A stretch of 64,000 nt of DNA, from contig NC_020891.1 in the NCBI RefSeq assembly GCF_000355695.1, forward strand, positions 2,232,001-2,296,000. Reading direction: 5' to 3'. The notes under the pieces are model-generated. The model worked only from the letters and a program-made list of their open reading frames with translations. It ran no database searches and was not told where the DNA came from. Below, in pieces: positions 16,837-26,389 of the stretch. The position numbers were made by a program, and so were the translations under genes. Each line of letters starts with the position of its first letter. The stretch's first letter is position 1. This DNA comes from Clavibacter nebraskensis NCPPB 2581 (GTDB lineage: Bacteria > Actinomycetota > Actinomycetes > Actinomycetales > Microbacteriaceae).

Positions 16837-17846
16837 TGGTGGCAGCCGTCGAGACGATCCCCGTGCAGGGCGCCGTGGAGCTCGCGGTGCTCGACCGCAG
16901 CGGCTTCGTGGAGTCGCGCCACATCGGCGCGGCCGTCGTGCTGTCGCCCGAGGGCGAGGTGGTGCGCGAGGTCGGCGACGTCGCGACGCCCGTGTTCCCG
17001 CGCTCCAGCATGAAGCCGTTCCAGGCCCTCGCCGTGCTGGCGAGCGGCGCGGAGCTCACCGAGGAGGAGCACGTGCTCGCCACGGCCAGCCACGCGGCGA
17101 CCGCGCGGCACGTGGAGGTCGTGCGCGGGATCCTCGCGAAGGCCGGGCTCGACGAGTCCGCGCTCCGCTGCCCCGCCGACTGGCCGCTCGACCGGACCGC
17201 GCGCGACGAGCTCGTGCGTGCCGGGATCCCCGCGTCGCCCGTCTACATGAACTGCTCCGGCAAGCACGCCGCGATGCTGCTCGCCTGCGCGACCAACGGC
17301 TGGTCGACCGACGACTACCTGCACCCGGACCACCCCCTGCAGGTGCGGATCCGCGACGTGGTCGAGCGCTTCACGGGCGAGCGCATCGCCACCACGGGCG
17401 TCGACGGGTGCGGCGCGCCCGTGCACGCGATGTCGCTGACGGCGCTCGCGCGCGGGATCCACCGCATCGCGACCTCCGCGCCCGGCTCGCCGTTCGCGCT
17501 GTACCGGCACGCGGCCGCGCTGACCGCGGCGGTGCGCGCCCAGGGCTGGGCGATCGACGGCCCCGGCCGCGCGAACACGGTCGTGATCGAGCGGCTCGGG
17601 CTGTTCGCCAAGGGCGGGGCCGAGGGGATCATGATCATGACCGCCCCCGACGGCACCACCGTGGCCTCGAAAACGCTCGACGGCAGCCTGCGGGCGTCCA
17701 CCATCGTGGCGCTCGAGCTGCTCGCCCAGGCGGGCGCGATCACGCGGGACGACGTGGAGCGCGTGCGTCCCCAGCTCGACCTCGTGGTGCTCGGCGGCGG
17801 CGTGCCGGTGGGCGAGATCCGCGTGTCGCCGACGCTCATCGGCTGA
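16836..17846 (+). CDS. L-asparaginase of the Rhizobium/COG4448 type
   Basis: A 336-residue protein resembling the asparaginase II family found in Rhizobium (AnsA-type, Pfam Asparaginase_II), which is unrelated to E. coli AnsB. Visible hallmarks are FPRSSMKPFQALAVL near residue 50, a paired Ser-Lys motif NCSGKHAAMLLAC, and a C-terminal DGSLRASTIVALELL. It would release ammonia from asparagine. The ATG overlaps the gabT stop by one base. Its 3' end overlaps the convergent FtsK/EccC-like gene by 11 bases. Confidence 0.88.
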   Translation: MVAAVETIPVQGAVELAVLDRSGFVESRHIGAAVVLSPEGEVVREVGDVATPVFPRSSMKPFQALAVLASGAELTEEEHVLATASHAATARHVEVVRGILAKAGLDESALRCPADWPLDRTARDELVRAGIPASPVYMNCSGKHAAMLLACATNGWSTDDYLHPDHPLQVRIRDVVERFTGERIATTGVDGCGAPVHAMSLTALARGIHRIATSAPGSPFALYRHAAALTAAVRAQGWAIDGPGRANTVVIERLGLFAKGGAEGIMIMTAPDGTTVASKTLDGSLRASTIVALELLAQAGAITRDDVERVRPQLDLVVLGGGVPVGEIRVSPTLIG

Positions 17847-20800
17847 TCCCGATGGGGTGCGCGGTGCCGGCGACGACTGCCGGTGCCGGTGGCGGGGCCG
17901 GCGCCGGTGCCGACTCGACGGACCGCGCGGGTGGCACGGGCGACCCGGGCATCGCCGGGGGCCACGAGCAGCGGCGGACCTCGCCGTCGGGGGTGATCCG
18001 CCAGGCCCGCCCGGGGACCGGGGCGAGCGGCGGCGGCGCCGCACGGACCCGGAGGAGCGTGCGCACGTCACGCGTGGTGCAGCCCTCCAGGACGACGTCG
18101 CCGGTACGGCGGAGATCGGCGAGGAGCGGACCGCGCATCAGCCAGGCGTCGGGATCCCCGACCACGATCCGGGGGCGCGCCGCCCGGCCGCTGCCCTCGT
18201 GCGCGCCGAGGACGACAGCGGCTCCCGTCCCGAGGCCGACCGCGGCCGCTCCGGGGAGCGGCTGATCCGAGGACCAGCCCGGCGGTATCCGGGCGGCCTC
18301 GACGGCGTCGACGCCGATCTCCCGGAGGCGCGCGACCGCGATGACGGGCGTCGGCGTGACGAGCGCGTGGACGGCGTCGGCGGGGAGGACCACGCGGGGC
18401 GCGGGGTCGGCGAGCCCCGGCGCGCGGGCGGCCTCCGCATGCGGGGCGGAGGCCGTCTCGGCCTCGGGCGGCCGGGCCACCTGGATCCGCTCGCCGCGCC
18501 ACTCCCCCGCACCGGGCGCCGCGTGGGCGTCGAACAGGCGGCTCTCGCCGCCGGCCAGCACGTGCTCCTGCCGGGTCGGGAGCGCGAGGATCACCGGCGG
18601 TCCCGCGGCGGCCGCCACCGCCTGGAGCGGCCCGCCGGCGCGACGGCCCGAGATGGCGAGCGCCACCGCGGCGTGCGGCCCCTCCCGGACGACGGCGGCC
18701 AGCCCCTCGAGCAGGGCGGCCTGGTGGTCGGGCTCCAGGCGGGAGACGGCGACGTCGAGGTCGTCGGCCAGCACGAGGAGCGGCCCGCGCGGACCGTGCG
18801 GGTCGCGGATGCGGGCGACGACGACGGCGACCGCGTCCCAGCACCCCTCCGCGTCCGGGGGCACGCGGAGCACCTCGACGCCGGCCGCCGCGGCCGACGC
18901 CCGGATGGTGCGCAGGCACGTGCTGCGGCCGGATCCCGGGCCGCCGACGACGAGCAGGTGGCCGTCGGTCGCGGGGCACCATGCGGCCGTCGCCCGCCGC
19001 TGCTCCGCGGGGAGGTCGACCAGGGCGAACGGGACGGCGGGCGCGCCGCCGTCGGGCACCGCGGAGCCGTGCCGCAGGAGACGCGGCACCGCGACGAGGT
19101 CCGCGAGCGGGACGGACGCGGGCAGCGGATCCAGCCACGGGCGCCGCACGGGAACGTCCGTCGCGCGGGCCGCGGCGATGCGGGCGAGGTCGTCCAGCGT
19201 CGTGACCGCCACCTGTAACGGGCGCGCCGGGACGCCGTGCGCTCCGACGAGGCACCGGCCGGCGGGCGCGTCGGCGAGGCGGGCCGCCTCGACGGTGCCG
19301 AGGAGCGCCCGGCTGTCCGCCTCGTTGTTGACGCGGAGCGAGAGGCGGAGGTCGCAGTTGGCGAGCACCGCGTCGCGCACGACGCCGGCGGGGCGCTGGG
19401 TGCAGAGCACGAGGTGCATGCCGAGCGAGCGCCCCCGGGCGGCGATGTCGGCGACGACCTCGTGCAGGCCGTCCTGGTCGGCGAGGAGCGCGGCGAGCTC
19501 GTCGACGACGATGACGAGGCGCGGCAGGGCGCCCGCCGCAGCGGGGTCGTCGACGTCGCGTGCGCCGGCGTCGCGGAGCACGCGCTCGCGATGCCGGACC
19601 TCCGCGCGCAGGCTCTCCAGCGCGCGGCGCGCGCCCTGGCCGTCGAGGTCGGTGACGAGGCCCACGGCGTGCGGCAGGACGAGCAGCGGGTCGAAGGCCG
19701 CTCCGCCCTTGAAGTCGACGAGGAGCACGGTGACCTCCTCCGGGGGATGCGCCGCGGCGAGCGCCGCCATCCACGTGACGAGGAGCTCGCTCTTGCCGCT
19801 GCCGGTGGTGCCCGCGACGACCGCGTGCGGGCCGTCCGCGACGAGGTCGACGGCCACGGGACCGGCGTGTCCGACGCCGATGACCGCCGCGAGCGTGCCC
19901 GCACGCCGGGCCGGTGCCGCGCCGCGGGAGGGGTCGGAGCCGCCGCGGACCGGGAGCTCCGCGAAGGGCACGCGCGACGGGAGGGGCACCCGCGCCGCCG
20001 CGAGCCCGCGCCGGCGCGCGAGGTCGGCGAGCTCGTCCGCGAGGCGCTCCACCTCCGTGAGCGACACGAGGTCGGGACGGACGAGGCCGGTGCGGGTGAG
20101 GCGCGGGACGGGGATCCCGTCCTGGGCGGGGAGGCCGCCCACCGCGGGGTCCGCGGAGGGCGGGGACGCGAGGGCGTCGGGGACGGGGTCGGCCGCGAGG
20201 ATCCGCACCGTGCCGGGGCTGCGGACGTCGAGCACCGTGCGGCACGCGGCCGGGAGCGACTCGACCCGCGGCGCCGCGGCGAGCACGACCTCCCGCGCGC
20301 CGAGCACGAGCCGGATCGCCGCGGACCCCGGCTCGCTCGGCGCGGAGCCCGGGGCGGCGAGGCGGTCCGCGCCGGCTCGCTCCTCGCGCAGCCCGTCGGC
20401 CGCGTGCGGGAGCCGCTCGAGCCAGTCCCACTCGGGCCCGGCCGGGCGCGACGCGATGCGCAGGTCGTCCGGGGGGAGGGCGTGCACGAGCTGGACGACG
20501 ACGCCCCGGAGCACGGGCGCGACCAGGGCGGGGGCGCCACGCAGCCCGAGGCCGCCGGCGGCGGACACGAGGACGGGCGCATCGGGGATCCAGCGGACGA
20601 GGTCCGCCCACCGCGCGGGGTCGTACGCGAAGACGAGGGCGCCCGGGGCCGCCGTCGCGGAACGGGCGCGCGCCGGTGAGCCCCCGGCGCGAGGCGGCGC
20701 GGTGCGCCGCAGCAGGAGGCGTCGGAGCGCACCGGATCCGTCCCGGTCGTCGGCGGCGGGCACGCGCGCGTCCGGATCGCCCCGCCAGACCATCCCGCTC

Positions 20801-21240
20801 GGCGCATCGCCCGTGCCGAGGGCGATCGGGAGCGCGCCGTCGTCGCCCGGATCCGCCCGCCAGAGGAGCGCGGGGTTGGCGCCGCCGTCGAGGATCTCGC
20901 GCGCGGACGGCGCCCGCGACCGCAGGGCGACGCGGGCGGCGGCGACGCGCGCCCGCACCTCGTCGTGCAGGCGCGCGACCGCGGCGCGGGACTCCCGTGC
21001 GACGCGACGGGCCGAGCGGCGGCCGGAGATGCGCTGGTCGGCGACGCCCGCGACGGCGACCACGGGGCCGAGCGCCGCGAACAGCAGCGCGTACGGCGAG
21101 CGCGTGACGGCCCACACGGCGACGCTGACGACGAGGGGCGCGGCCACGCCGAGCACGGGGAACGGCGGCGGCGGAACGGGCGCGGGCGACGGGGGCGGGG
21201 AGATGTCCACCGGGCGAGGACACCAGGCGCGTGGGCGCAT
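17836..21240 (-). CDS. FtsK/SpoIIIE-domain ATPase of the EccC/EssC type
   Basis: A 1134-residue membrane ATPase resembling type VII secretion EccC. Two membrane segments lie at about 27-67 after a Pro-rich start. The first full FtsK/SpoIIIE domain has Walker A GTTGSGKS (477-484), DFKGG and Walker B VIVVDELAALL (575-586), and CTQRPAG. A second, more degenerate ATPase domain has P-loop GGPGSGRS (766-773) and VLADDLD, and a third poorly conserved region follows. It could pump protein substrates across the membrane; DNA translocation is less likely without a gamma domain. It is last in the six-gene block, 60 bases after the transglutaminase-like gene. Confidence 0.87.
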   Translation of the reverse strand: MRPRAWCPRPVDISPPPSPAPVPPPPFPVLGVAAPLVVSVAVWAVTRSPYALLFAALGPVVAVAGVADQRISGRRSARRVARESRAAVARLHDEVRARVAAARVALRSRAPSAREILDGGANPALLWRADPGDDGALPIALGTGDAPSGMVWRGDPDARVPAADDRDGSGALRRLLLRRTAPPRAGGSPARARSATAAPGALVFAYDPARWADLVRWIPDAPVLVSAAGGLGLRGAPALVAPVLRGVVVQLVHALPPDDLRIASRPAGPEWDWLERLPHAADGLREERAGADRLAAPGSAPSEPGSAAIRLVLGAREVVLAAAPRVESLPAACRTVLDVRSPGTVRILAADPVPDALASPPSADPAVGGLPAQDGIPVPRLTRTGLVRPDLVSLTEVERLADELADLARRRGLAAARVPLPSRVPFAELPVRGGSDPSRGAAPARRAGTLAAVIGVGHAGPVAVDLVADGPHAVVAGTTGSGKSELLVTWMAALAAAHPPEEVTVLLVDFKGGAAFDPLLVLPHAVGLVTDLDGQGARRALESLRAEVRHRERVLRDAGARDVDDPAAAGALPRLVIVVDELAALLADQDGLHEVVADIAARGRSLGMHLVLCTQRPAGVVRDAVLANCDLRLSLRVNNEADSRALLGTVEAARLADAPAGRCLVGAHGVPARPLQVAVTTLDDLARIAAARATDVPVRRPWLDPLPASVPLADLVAVPRLLRHGSAVPDGGAPAVPFALVDLPAEQRRATAAWCPATDGHLLVVGGPGSGRSTCLRTIRASAAAAGVEVLRVPPDAEGCWDAVAVVVARIRDPHGPRGPLLVLADDLDVAVSRLEPDHQAALLEGLAAVVREGPHAAVALAISGRRAGGPLQAVAAAAGPPVILALPTRQEHVLAGGESRLFDAHAAPGAGEWRGERIQVARPPEAETASAPHAEAARAPGLADPAPRVVLPADAVHALVTPTPVIAVARLREIGVDAVEAARIPPGWSSDQPLPGAAAVGLGTGAAVVLGAHEGSGRAARPRIVVGDPDAWLMRGPLLADLRRTGDVVLEGCTTRDVRTLLRVRAAPPPLAPVPGRAWRITPDGEVRRCSWPPAMPGSPVPPARSVESAPAPAPPPAPAVVAGTAHPIGISR

Positions 21241-21300
21241 CGCGGCGAGGCGGGCCCGACTCGTGGACGCGGCACGCGGAAGGCCCCAGGGGAGGAGCCG

Positions 21301-23793
21301 TCAGGGCCGCGGAGGACGCCGCCTCGCCCGCCCGCCGGTCCCGCCCGCCCGCCGCAGGGACGCGAGCGACACCATCGCCCGGATCCGCTGCCTGCGGCTC
21401 CGCCCCGCGTCCATGCGCGCGGCCAGCTCGTCGACGCGGCGCCAGGCGGCGTCGGCGAGCGGACCGGGCACGTCGCCCGGCGCGAACGCCGACTCGTCGG
21501 CCACGTCCGCGAGCCCGCGCGCGCCGCCCACGCCCACGAGCCGCGCCACCTCACGCCGCGTGGCCGCGACGGGCGGCACGAGGCCGCGGTCGAGCGCGCC
21601 GTCGCGGAACTCGTCCCATGCGCCGCCGACCCGGTCGCGGGCCGCCGCCGCCCGGCGCCGCCGACGTCGGCGCGCGACCTTGGCGCCCACCACGGCGAGG
21701 AACGGCGACGCCGCGAGCCCGAGTCCGAGGAGCGACCAGCCGGCGACGCGGACGGCGGCGAGCACGGCCTGGAGCGCGGGATCCGCGTCGGGCCGGTCGT
21801 CGCGGCTCGCGTCCGGCGGCGTGCGGTCCTCGGGCTCAGCCTGCTCCTCGACGGGCGGCGGCAGCACGGTCTGCGGGCGCGCGACCTCCGTGGGCTCGTC
21901 GGGCAGGGCGTCGGGGACGTCGCGGACGGGCGGGTTCGGATCCACCGCGACCCAGCCGGACGACGCCGTGTCGACCTCGATCCAGGCGGTGACGTCGGAT
22001 CCCTGGATCCGCACCGGTCCGCCGAGCGCCTCCCGCACGGCCGCCTCGCCGGGCGCGAACCCCATGACGACGCGGACGGGGAAGCCGATGTCGTCGGCGA
22101 GGAGGGCGGCCGCGACCGCGTACTGCTCCGCGTCGCCGAGCATGGGGCGCGTCGTGAGGAGGTCCGCGATCCGCTCGGCCGAGTGCCCCGTCCGGCTGAA
22201 GGGCGCGTCGCCGACGCCGTGGCTGACGTACCCGTCGGCACGGAGGGCGGAGATCGCGGCGACGAGCTGCGCGCCGGGCGACGCGGAGGTGCCGGCGCCC
22301 GCGTCGCTGCCGCCCGCGGTCCCGCCGTCGGGGGCAGCGGCGGACGCCTCCACGCGCGCGGCGACCTCGTCGGGCACGCCCGTGGGCCGCGGGGCGACCG
22401 CGTCGCCCGGGCGCTCGTCGGCGAGCGCCTCGAGCGGCGGCGTGGACGCGACGACGGCCTCGATCTCGTACGCGTCGCCCGCGGCCAGGCCGCCGATGAC
22501 GGCTCCGGTGGCGGTCGCGTCGTCGTAGTAGAAGGAGTCCGCGAGACGGCCGCCGTCGTCACCCGCGAAGGCGATGCGCTCGAGGCGGCCCGCGCCCGGC
22601 AGCCACACGCCCCGGTAGGCGTCCACGACGACGTCGAGGGTGACGTGGTCGCCCGGGACGCCCTGCTGGTCGAGCCGGTACGGCACGCGCGCGAAGGTGC
22701 CGGAGGCCTGGCCCGTGCGCGACGCGTCGGCGCTGCCGCGCGCACCGCCCGTGCCGTAGACGACGCCGTCGTACGTGTCGAGCGCGGCGAGGCGCACCCG
22801 TCCGCCCGCCGGGAGGCCCAGGACCGTGAGCAGGGTGTCGTCGACCGCCGGCGCCTTCCAGTAGGTGCGGAAGGACGAGAGCGGGCTGACCTGCTCGCGC
22901 GGGTCGAACGGCTGCTCGACCGTGGAGCGGAGGCCCGTGCGGGACCCGCCGGGCGGGGCGGCGGCCGTGGCGGCGACGCCCGCGACGAGCGCGACCGCGA
23001 GCACGACGACCGCGGACGCGCCGGCGCGCGTGCCCGAGCGGCGGCGGTCGGACGCCGACTCCACGGGGATCCCCGCCTGCCGACCGAGGCGGCGGACCGC
23101 GCGGTGGCGGCGGCGCCAGCGGCAGCGCGCGATCCACAGCAGCGCGGCCGCGAGCCAGGCGAGCGCGATCGGGACGAGGAGCCCCGCGGCGTCGGGCGCG
23201 TCGGGGCCCTGGCTGCGGTCGGGGCCGAGGGCGGCCGCGACGACGAGGATCACGAGGGAGGGGATCACCGCGAGCTCCGGCCGCCGGGTGCGCAGCGCCA
23301 CCGTGACGCCGATCACGGATCCCAGCAGCACGAGCGCGAACGCGGGCACGAGCAGCGCCTGGTAGTCCCCGACCGGCAGCGCGATGGTCACGAGGCGCAC
23401 GACGCCGAGCGACGCGCCCTCGACGAGCTCGCCGAGGCCCGCGAGCGTGGGCCGCCAGCCGTCGACCGCCCCGGTGGGCACGGCGAGCGGCACGCCGAGC
23501 GTGAGGAAGGCGACGACGACCGCGCCCGCCACGACCGCGCTCCCCCAGCGGTACCGCGCGCCCGCGACCGCGACGAGCGCGCCGACGACCAGCGTGATCG
23601 CCGCCATCCGCACGAACGACGCGTCGCGGTAGACGGGCCAGAAGGCCGCCGCGGCGAGGCCGGTGAGGAGCGCGATCGCGACGACGGGGACGAGGGTGCG
23701 GCCGGGGTCGCGGGACCCGGCGGGGACGCGGGGGCGGCCGGCGTCGAGTCCGGCGTCCGGGCGGCGGCCGGCCACGGAGGCTCGCGCGCTCAC
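21301..23793 (-). CDS. Membrane transglutaminase-like protein (TgpA family), catalytic residues lost
   Basis: An 830-residue protein with about six membrane segments in residues 33-270, a long extracellular region with a transglutaminase-like core at about 505-625, another membrane segment near 680-705 and a basic cytoplasmic tail. The core keeps the family frame (GFPVRVVMGFAPGE and GWVAVDPNPP). The position of the catalytic Cys is Ala555 (GDAEQYA) and the catalytic His is Thr602 (VTAWIEV); only the Asp remains (Asp618). It should therefore be a pseudoenzyme or scaffold. GTG 23793 overlaps the DUF58 stop (GTGA). MoxR-DUF58-TgpA is a recurrent actinobacterial trio. Confidence 0.88.
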   Translation of the reverse strand: MSARASVAGRRPDAGLDAGRPRVPAGSRDPGRTLVPVVAIALLTGLAAAAFWPVYRDASFVRMAAITLVVGALVAVAGARYRWGSAVVAGAVVVAFLTLGVPLAVPTGAVDGWRPTLAGLGELVEGASLGVVRLVTIALPVGDYQALLVPAFALVLLGSVIGVTVALRTRRPELAVIPSLVILVVAAALGPDRSQGPDAPDAAGLLVPIALAWLAAALLWIARCRWRRRHRAVRRLGRQAGIPVESASDRRRSGTRAGASAVVVLAVALVAGVAATAAAPPGGSRTGLRSTVEQPFDPREQVSPLSSFRTYWKAPAVDDTLLTVLGLPAGGRVRLAALDTYDGVVYGTGGARGSADASRTGQASGTFARVPYRLDQQGVPGDHVTLDVVVDAYRGVWLPGAGRLERIAFAGDDGGRLADSFYYDDATATGAVIGGLAAGDAYEIEAVVASTPPLEALADERPGDAVAPRPTGVPDEVAARVEASAAAPDGGTAGGSDAGAGTSASPGAQLVAAISALRADGYVSHGVGDAPFSRTGHSAERIADLLTTRPMLGDAEQYAVAAALLADDIGFPVRVVMGFAPGEAAVREALGGPVRIQGSDVTAWIEVDTASSGWVAVDPNPPVRDVPDALPDEPTEVARPQTVLPPPVEEQAEPEDRTPPDASRDDRPDADPALQAVLAAVRVAGWSLLGLGLAASPFLAVVGAKVARRRRRRRAAAARDRVGGAWDEFRDGALDRGLVPPVAATRREVARLVGVGGARGLADVADESAFAPGDVPGPLADAAWRRVDELAARMDAGRSRRQRIRAMVSLASLRRAGGTGGRARRRPPRP

Positions 23794-25283
23794 GACGCGC
23801 TCCGCTGCAGGGCGCCGCGCAGGTCCTCGAGGTAGCCGATCGTGAGGACCGACAGGTCGCCGAGGCGACGGAGGCCGGGCTCGACCTCGGGGTCGCAGAC
23901 GACCGCGACCACCTGCACGCCGGGCGGGAAGCCGACGGCGGCCGCGCGGATCGCGGCGGGCGCCGCCCCCGTGCCGCAGACGAGGAACACGACGGAGACG
24001 CCGGCGACCTCGTCGGCCGCGGCGCGCGCCAGCTCGACGAGCGACGCCGCGCGCTCGGACGCGCCGATCTCGGCGAGGTCGTCGAGGAGGCGGTCGCGCG
24101 TGACGGTGGCGAGGCGGCGGAGGCGCGCGGAGCGGGATCCGGGCGGGCTCGGGCGCGCCACGGTGCGGGCGAGGCCGGGCAGCGTGGACACGGTGGGCAG
24201 ACGGCGCGCGCGCCGCGCCGACCGGTCGGCGCTCGCCACGACCTGCAGGGTGCGCGCGTCGACGATGGCGCGCGCCCCCAGGGATCCGACGACGCTCACG
24301 GCCAGCTCGAACTCGACGTCGGCGGTGGATCCGGCGAGCGCGCCCGCCGCGGATCCGGCCGCGACCGTGGTGCCGCCCGCCGCGCCCACCGCGTCCGCGA
24401 CCGGCCCGGCAGCGGCGCCGTACCCGTAGTCCCCCGCGTGCAGCGACAGCGCGACCATGATGTGGCTCCGCCGCGTCTCCTCGAACCGCCGCACCATGTG
24501 CACGCCGGTCTTCGCGGTCGAGCGCCAGTGGATGTGCCGAACCAGGTCGCCGGGCACGTACTCGCGGAGCGACTGGAACGACACGTCGCTGTCGGTGAGG
24601 TCGCGCGTGGCGCGGCCCTCGAGGTCGCGGACGAAGCCCGTGCTCGTGCTCGGCATCGCGAGCGTGCGCGGGTGGACGAGCAGCCGGGTGGCGGCGGCCT
24701 CGGCGGACTCGCGGCGCACCAGGCCGATCGGGTCGCCGCGCACGATGCGCGCGGGGCCGAGCGGGATCACGCCGCGGCGCGAGGTGGGCACGACGAACAC
24801 GTCCTCGTGCGCCTGGCCGTGCGCGAGGGACGGCACGTGGACCTCGGCGAGCCCGGATCCGACCGGCACCTCCACCGTGAGCCCCACGGCCCGGCGGCGC
24901 AGCGGGTTCCGCACGGCGACGGTCGCGGGCGCGCGCTCCCCCGCCACCACGCGGTCGCGCGGCAGGCGCAGGGACACCTCGACCCCGGAGGATCCGACGA
25001 GGTGCAGCAGCGCGATGGCCCAGAGGGCGGCGGCGGTCCACGCGACAGCGACGAGCTCGCGCCAGCCGAGCGCGTACCCGACGGCGCCCGCGACGACCGC
25101 GGCCAACGCGACCACCCGGCCGAGCGGCGTGACGACCGCGACGAGGCGCGCGAGGGCGTTCCGGGCCGGCACGGCCTCGGCCGTCGGCCCGGGAGCGAGA
25201 GCGGCGGCGGGATCGGGAGCGGCGGCGTCCGCGGCGGCGGGATCCGGGCCGGCGGCCGCGCCGCGCGTCCCGACCGCGCTCAT
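23790..25283 (-). CDS. DUF58 (VWA-like) membrane protein
   Basis: A 497-residue protein. An Ala/Pro-rich N-terminus is followed by two membrane segments at about 55-100, then a beta-rich region. The DUF58 signature is SLREYVPGDLVRHIHWRSTAKTG around residues 220-245, with VRRFEETR after it. The C-terminal half resembles a VWA-type fold. DUF58 proteins accompany MoxR AAA+ ATPases and probably act as their substrate or effector at the membrane. ATG 25283 overlaps the moxR stop by 4 bases, which fixes this start over longer upstream options. Confidence 0.9.
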   Translation of the reverse strand: MSAVGTRGAAAGPDPAAADAAAPDPAAALAPGPTAEAVPARNALARLVAVVTPLGRVVALAAVVAGAVGYALGWRELVAVAWTAAALWAIALLHLVGSSGVEVSLRLPRDRVVAGERAPATVAVRNPLRRRAVGLTVEVPVGSGLAEVHVPSLAHGQAHEDVFVVPTSRRGVIPLGPARIVRGDPIGLVRRESAEAAATRLLVHPRTLAMPSTSTGFVRDLEGRATRDLTDSDVSFQSLREYVPGDLVRHIHWRSTAKTGVHMVRRFEETRRSHIMVALSLHAGDYGYGAAAGPVADAVGAAGGTTVAAGSAAGALAGSTADVEFELAVSVVGSLGARAIVDARTLQVVASADRSARRARRLPTVSTLPGLARTVARPSPPGSRSARLRRLATVTRDRLLDDLAEIGASERAASLVELARAAADEVAGVSVVFLVCGTGAAPAAIRAAAVGFPPGVQVVAVVCDPEVEPGLRRLGDLSVLTIGYLEDLRGALQRSAS

Positions 25284-26389
25284 CCGCCCGGCCGCGCGCC
25301 CGCGGCGCCCGCGGCGTGCGCACCCGACCCGCGCGCGCCGGCCGCGGTCGGCGCCGCCCCCGCGTGCCCGTCGCGCGGCGGCGCGGTCTCGATCAGGATC
25401 TGCGACAGCACGCTCGTGGGCGTGACCCCGTCGAACTCGGCCTCGGGATCCAGCAGCAGGCGGTGCGCGAGCACGGGCTCGGCGAGCGCCTTCACGTCGT
25501 CGGGCACCACGTAGTGCCGGCCGTCGGCGGCGGCCCACGTGCGGGACGCGCGCACGAGCGCGAGGGCGCCGCGCACGCTCGCGCCCAGCCGCACCTCGGG
25601 CGCGGTGCGGGTCGCGTCGACGAGGCGCACCACGTAGTCGGCGACCGCGGGATCCACGTGCACGGTCCCCGCGCGCTCCTGCAGGTCCCGCACGGAGGCG
25701 GCCGTCGCGACGGGCGCGAGCGTCACGTCGTGCGCGCTCACGGACGCGCCCTGCAGGATCCGCAGCATCGACTCGTGGTCCGGGTACCCGATGGAGGTGC
25801 GCAGCAGGAACCGGTCGAGCTGCGCCTCGGGCAGCGCGTAGGTGCCCGCCTGCTCGATGGGGTTCTGGGTGGCGATGACCATGAACGGGTGCCCCACGTC
25901 GTACGGCGTGCCGTCGACCGTGACGCGGCCCTCCTCCATCACCTCGAGGAGCGCCGACTGGGTCTTCGGGCTGGCGCGGTTGATCTCGTCGGCCAGCACG
26001 ATGCTCGCGAACACCGGCCCGCGGTGGAACTCGAAGTCGCTCGTGCGCTGGTCGTAGACGCTGACGCCCGTGATGTCGCCGGGCAGCACGTCGGGCGTGA
26101 ACTGCACGCGGCTGTGCGTGCCGTCGACCGTCTGCGCCATGGCGCGCGCGAGCGAGGTCTTGCCTATGCCGGGCACGTCCTCGAGCAGGAGGTGGCCGCC
26201 CGTGACCATGGCCGTGAAGGCGAGCCGCACCACGTGCGACTTCCCGAGCAGCACCTGCTCCACGTTGCGCACGAGCCGCGCGAACTCGTCCTGGAAGGCG
26301 CGGGCCTCGTCGGCGGTCATCGTCATGGGGGTGTGCCTCTCGGGTGCGGCCGCGTCGTCCGGCGGGATGGCCGCGGGTTCGGCCGTCAT
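25280..26389 (-). CDS. MoxR-family AAA+ ATPase
   Basis: 369 residues. Walker A is GIGKTS (about 74-79), Walker B is VLADEINRA (about 131-139), followed by TQNPIEQAGTYALPEAQLDRF and the C-terminal lid domain. MoxR ATPases act as chaperones that mature or activate protein complexes, usually with a VWA/DUF58 partner, which is the next gene. The ATG at 26389 overlaps the stop of the giant surface-protein gene (ATGA); an internal MTMTADEARAF start is possible. The last 30 residues are Ala/Gly-rich. Confidence 0.93.
   Translation of the reverse strand: MTAEPAAIPPDDAAAPERHTPMTMTADEARAFQDEFARLVRNVEQVLLGKSHVVRLAFTAMVTGGHLLLEDVPGIGKTSLARAMAQTVDGTHSRVQFTPDVLPGDITGVSVYDQRTSDFEFHRGPVFASIVLADEINRASPKTQSALLEVMEEGRVTVDGTPYDVGHPFMVIATQNPIEQAGTYALPEAQLDRFLLRTSIGYPDHESMLRILQGASVSAHDVTLAPVATAASVRDLQERAGTVHVDPAVADYVVRLVDATRTAPEVRLGASVRGALALVRASRTWAAADGRHYVVPDDVKALAEPVLAHRLLLDPEAEFDGVTPTSVLSQILIETAPPRDGHAGAAPTAAGARGSGAHAAGAAGARPGG

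Noticed and set aside
17836-21240. Reading the FtsK/SpoIIIE protein as the DNA translocase FtsK
   Set aside because: It has two or three stacked ATPase domains, no FtsK gamma domain and only two membrane segments; it fits EccC/EssC better.
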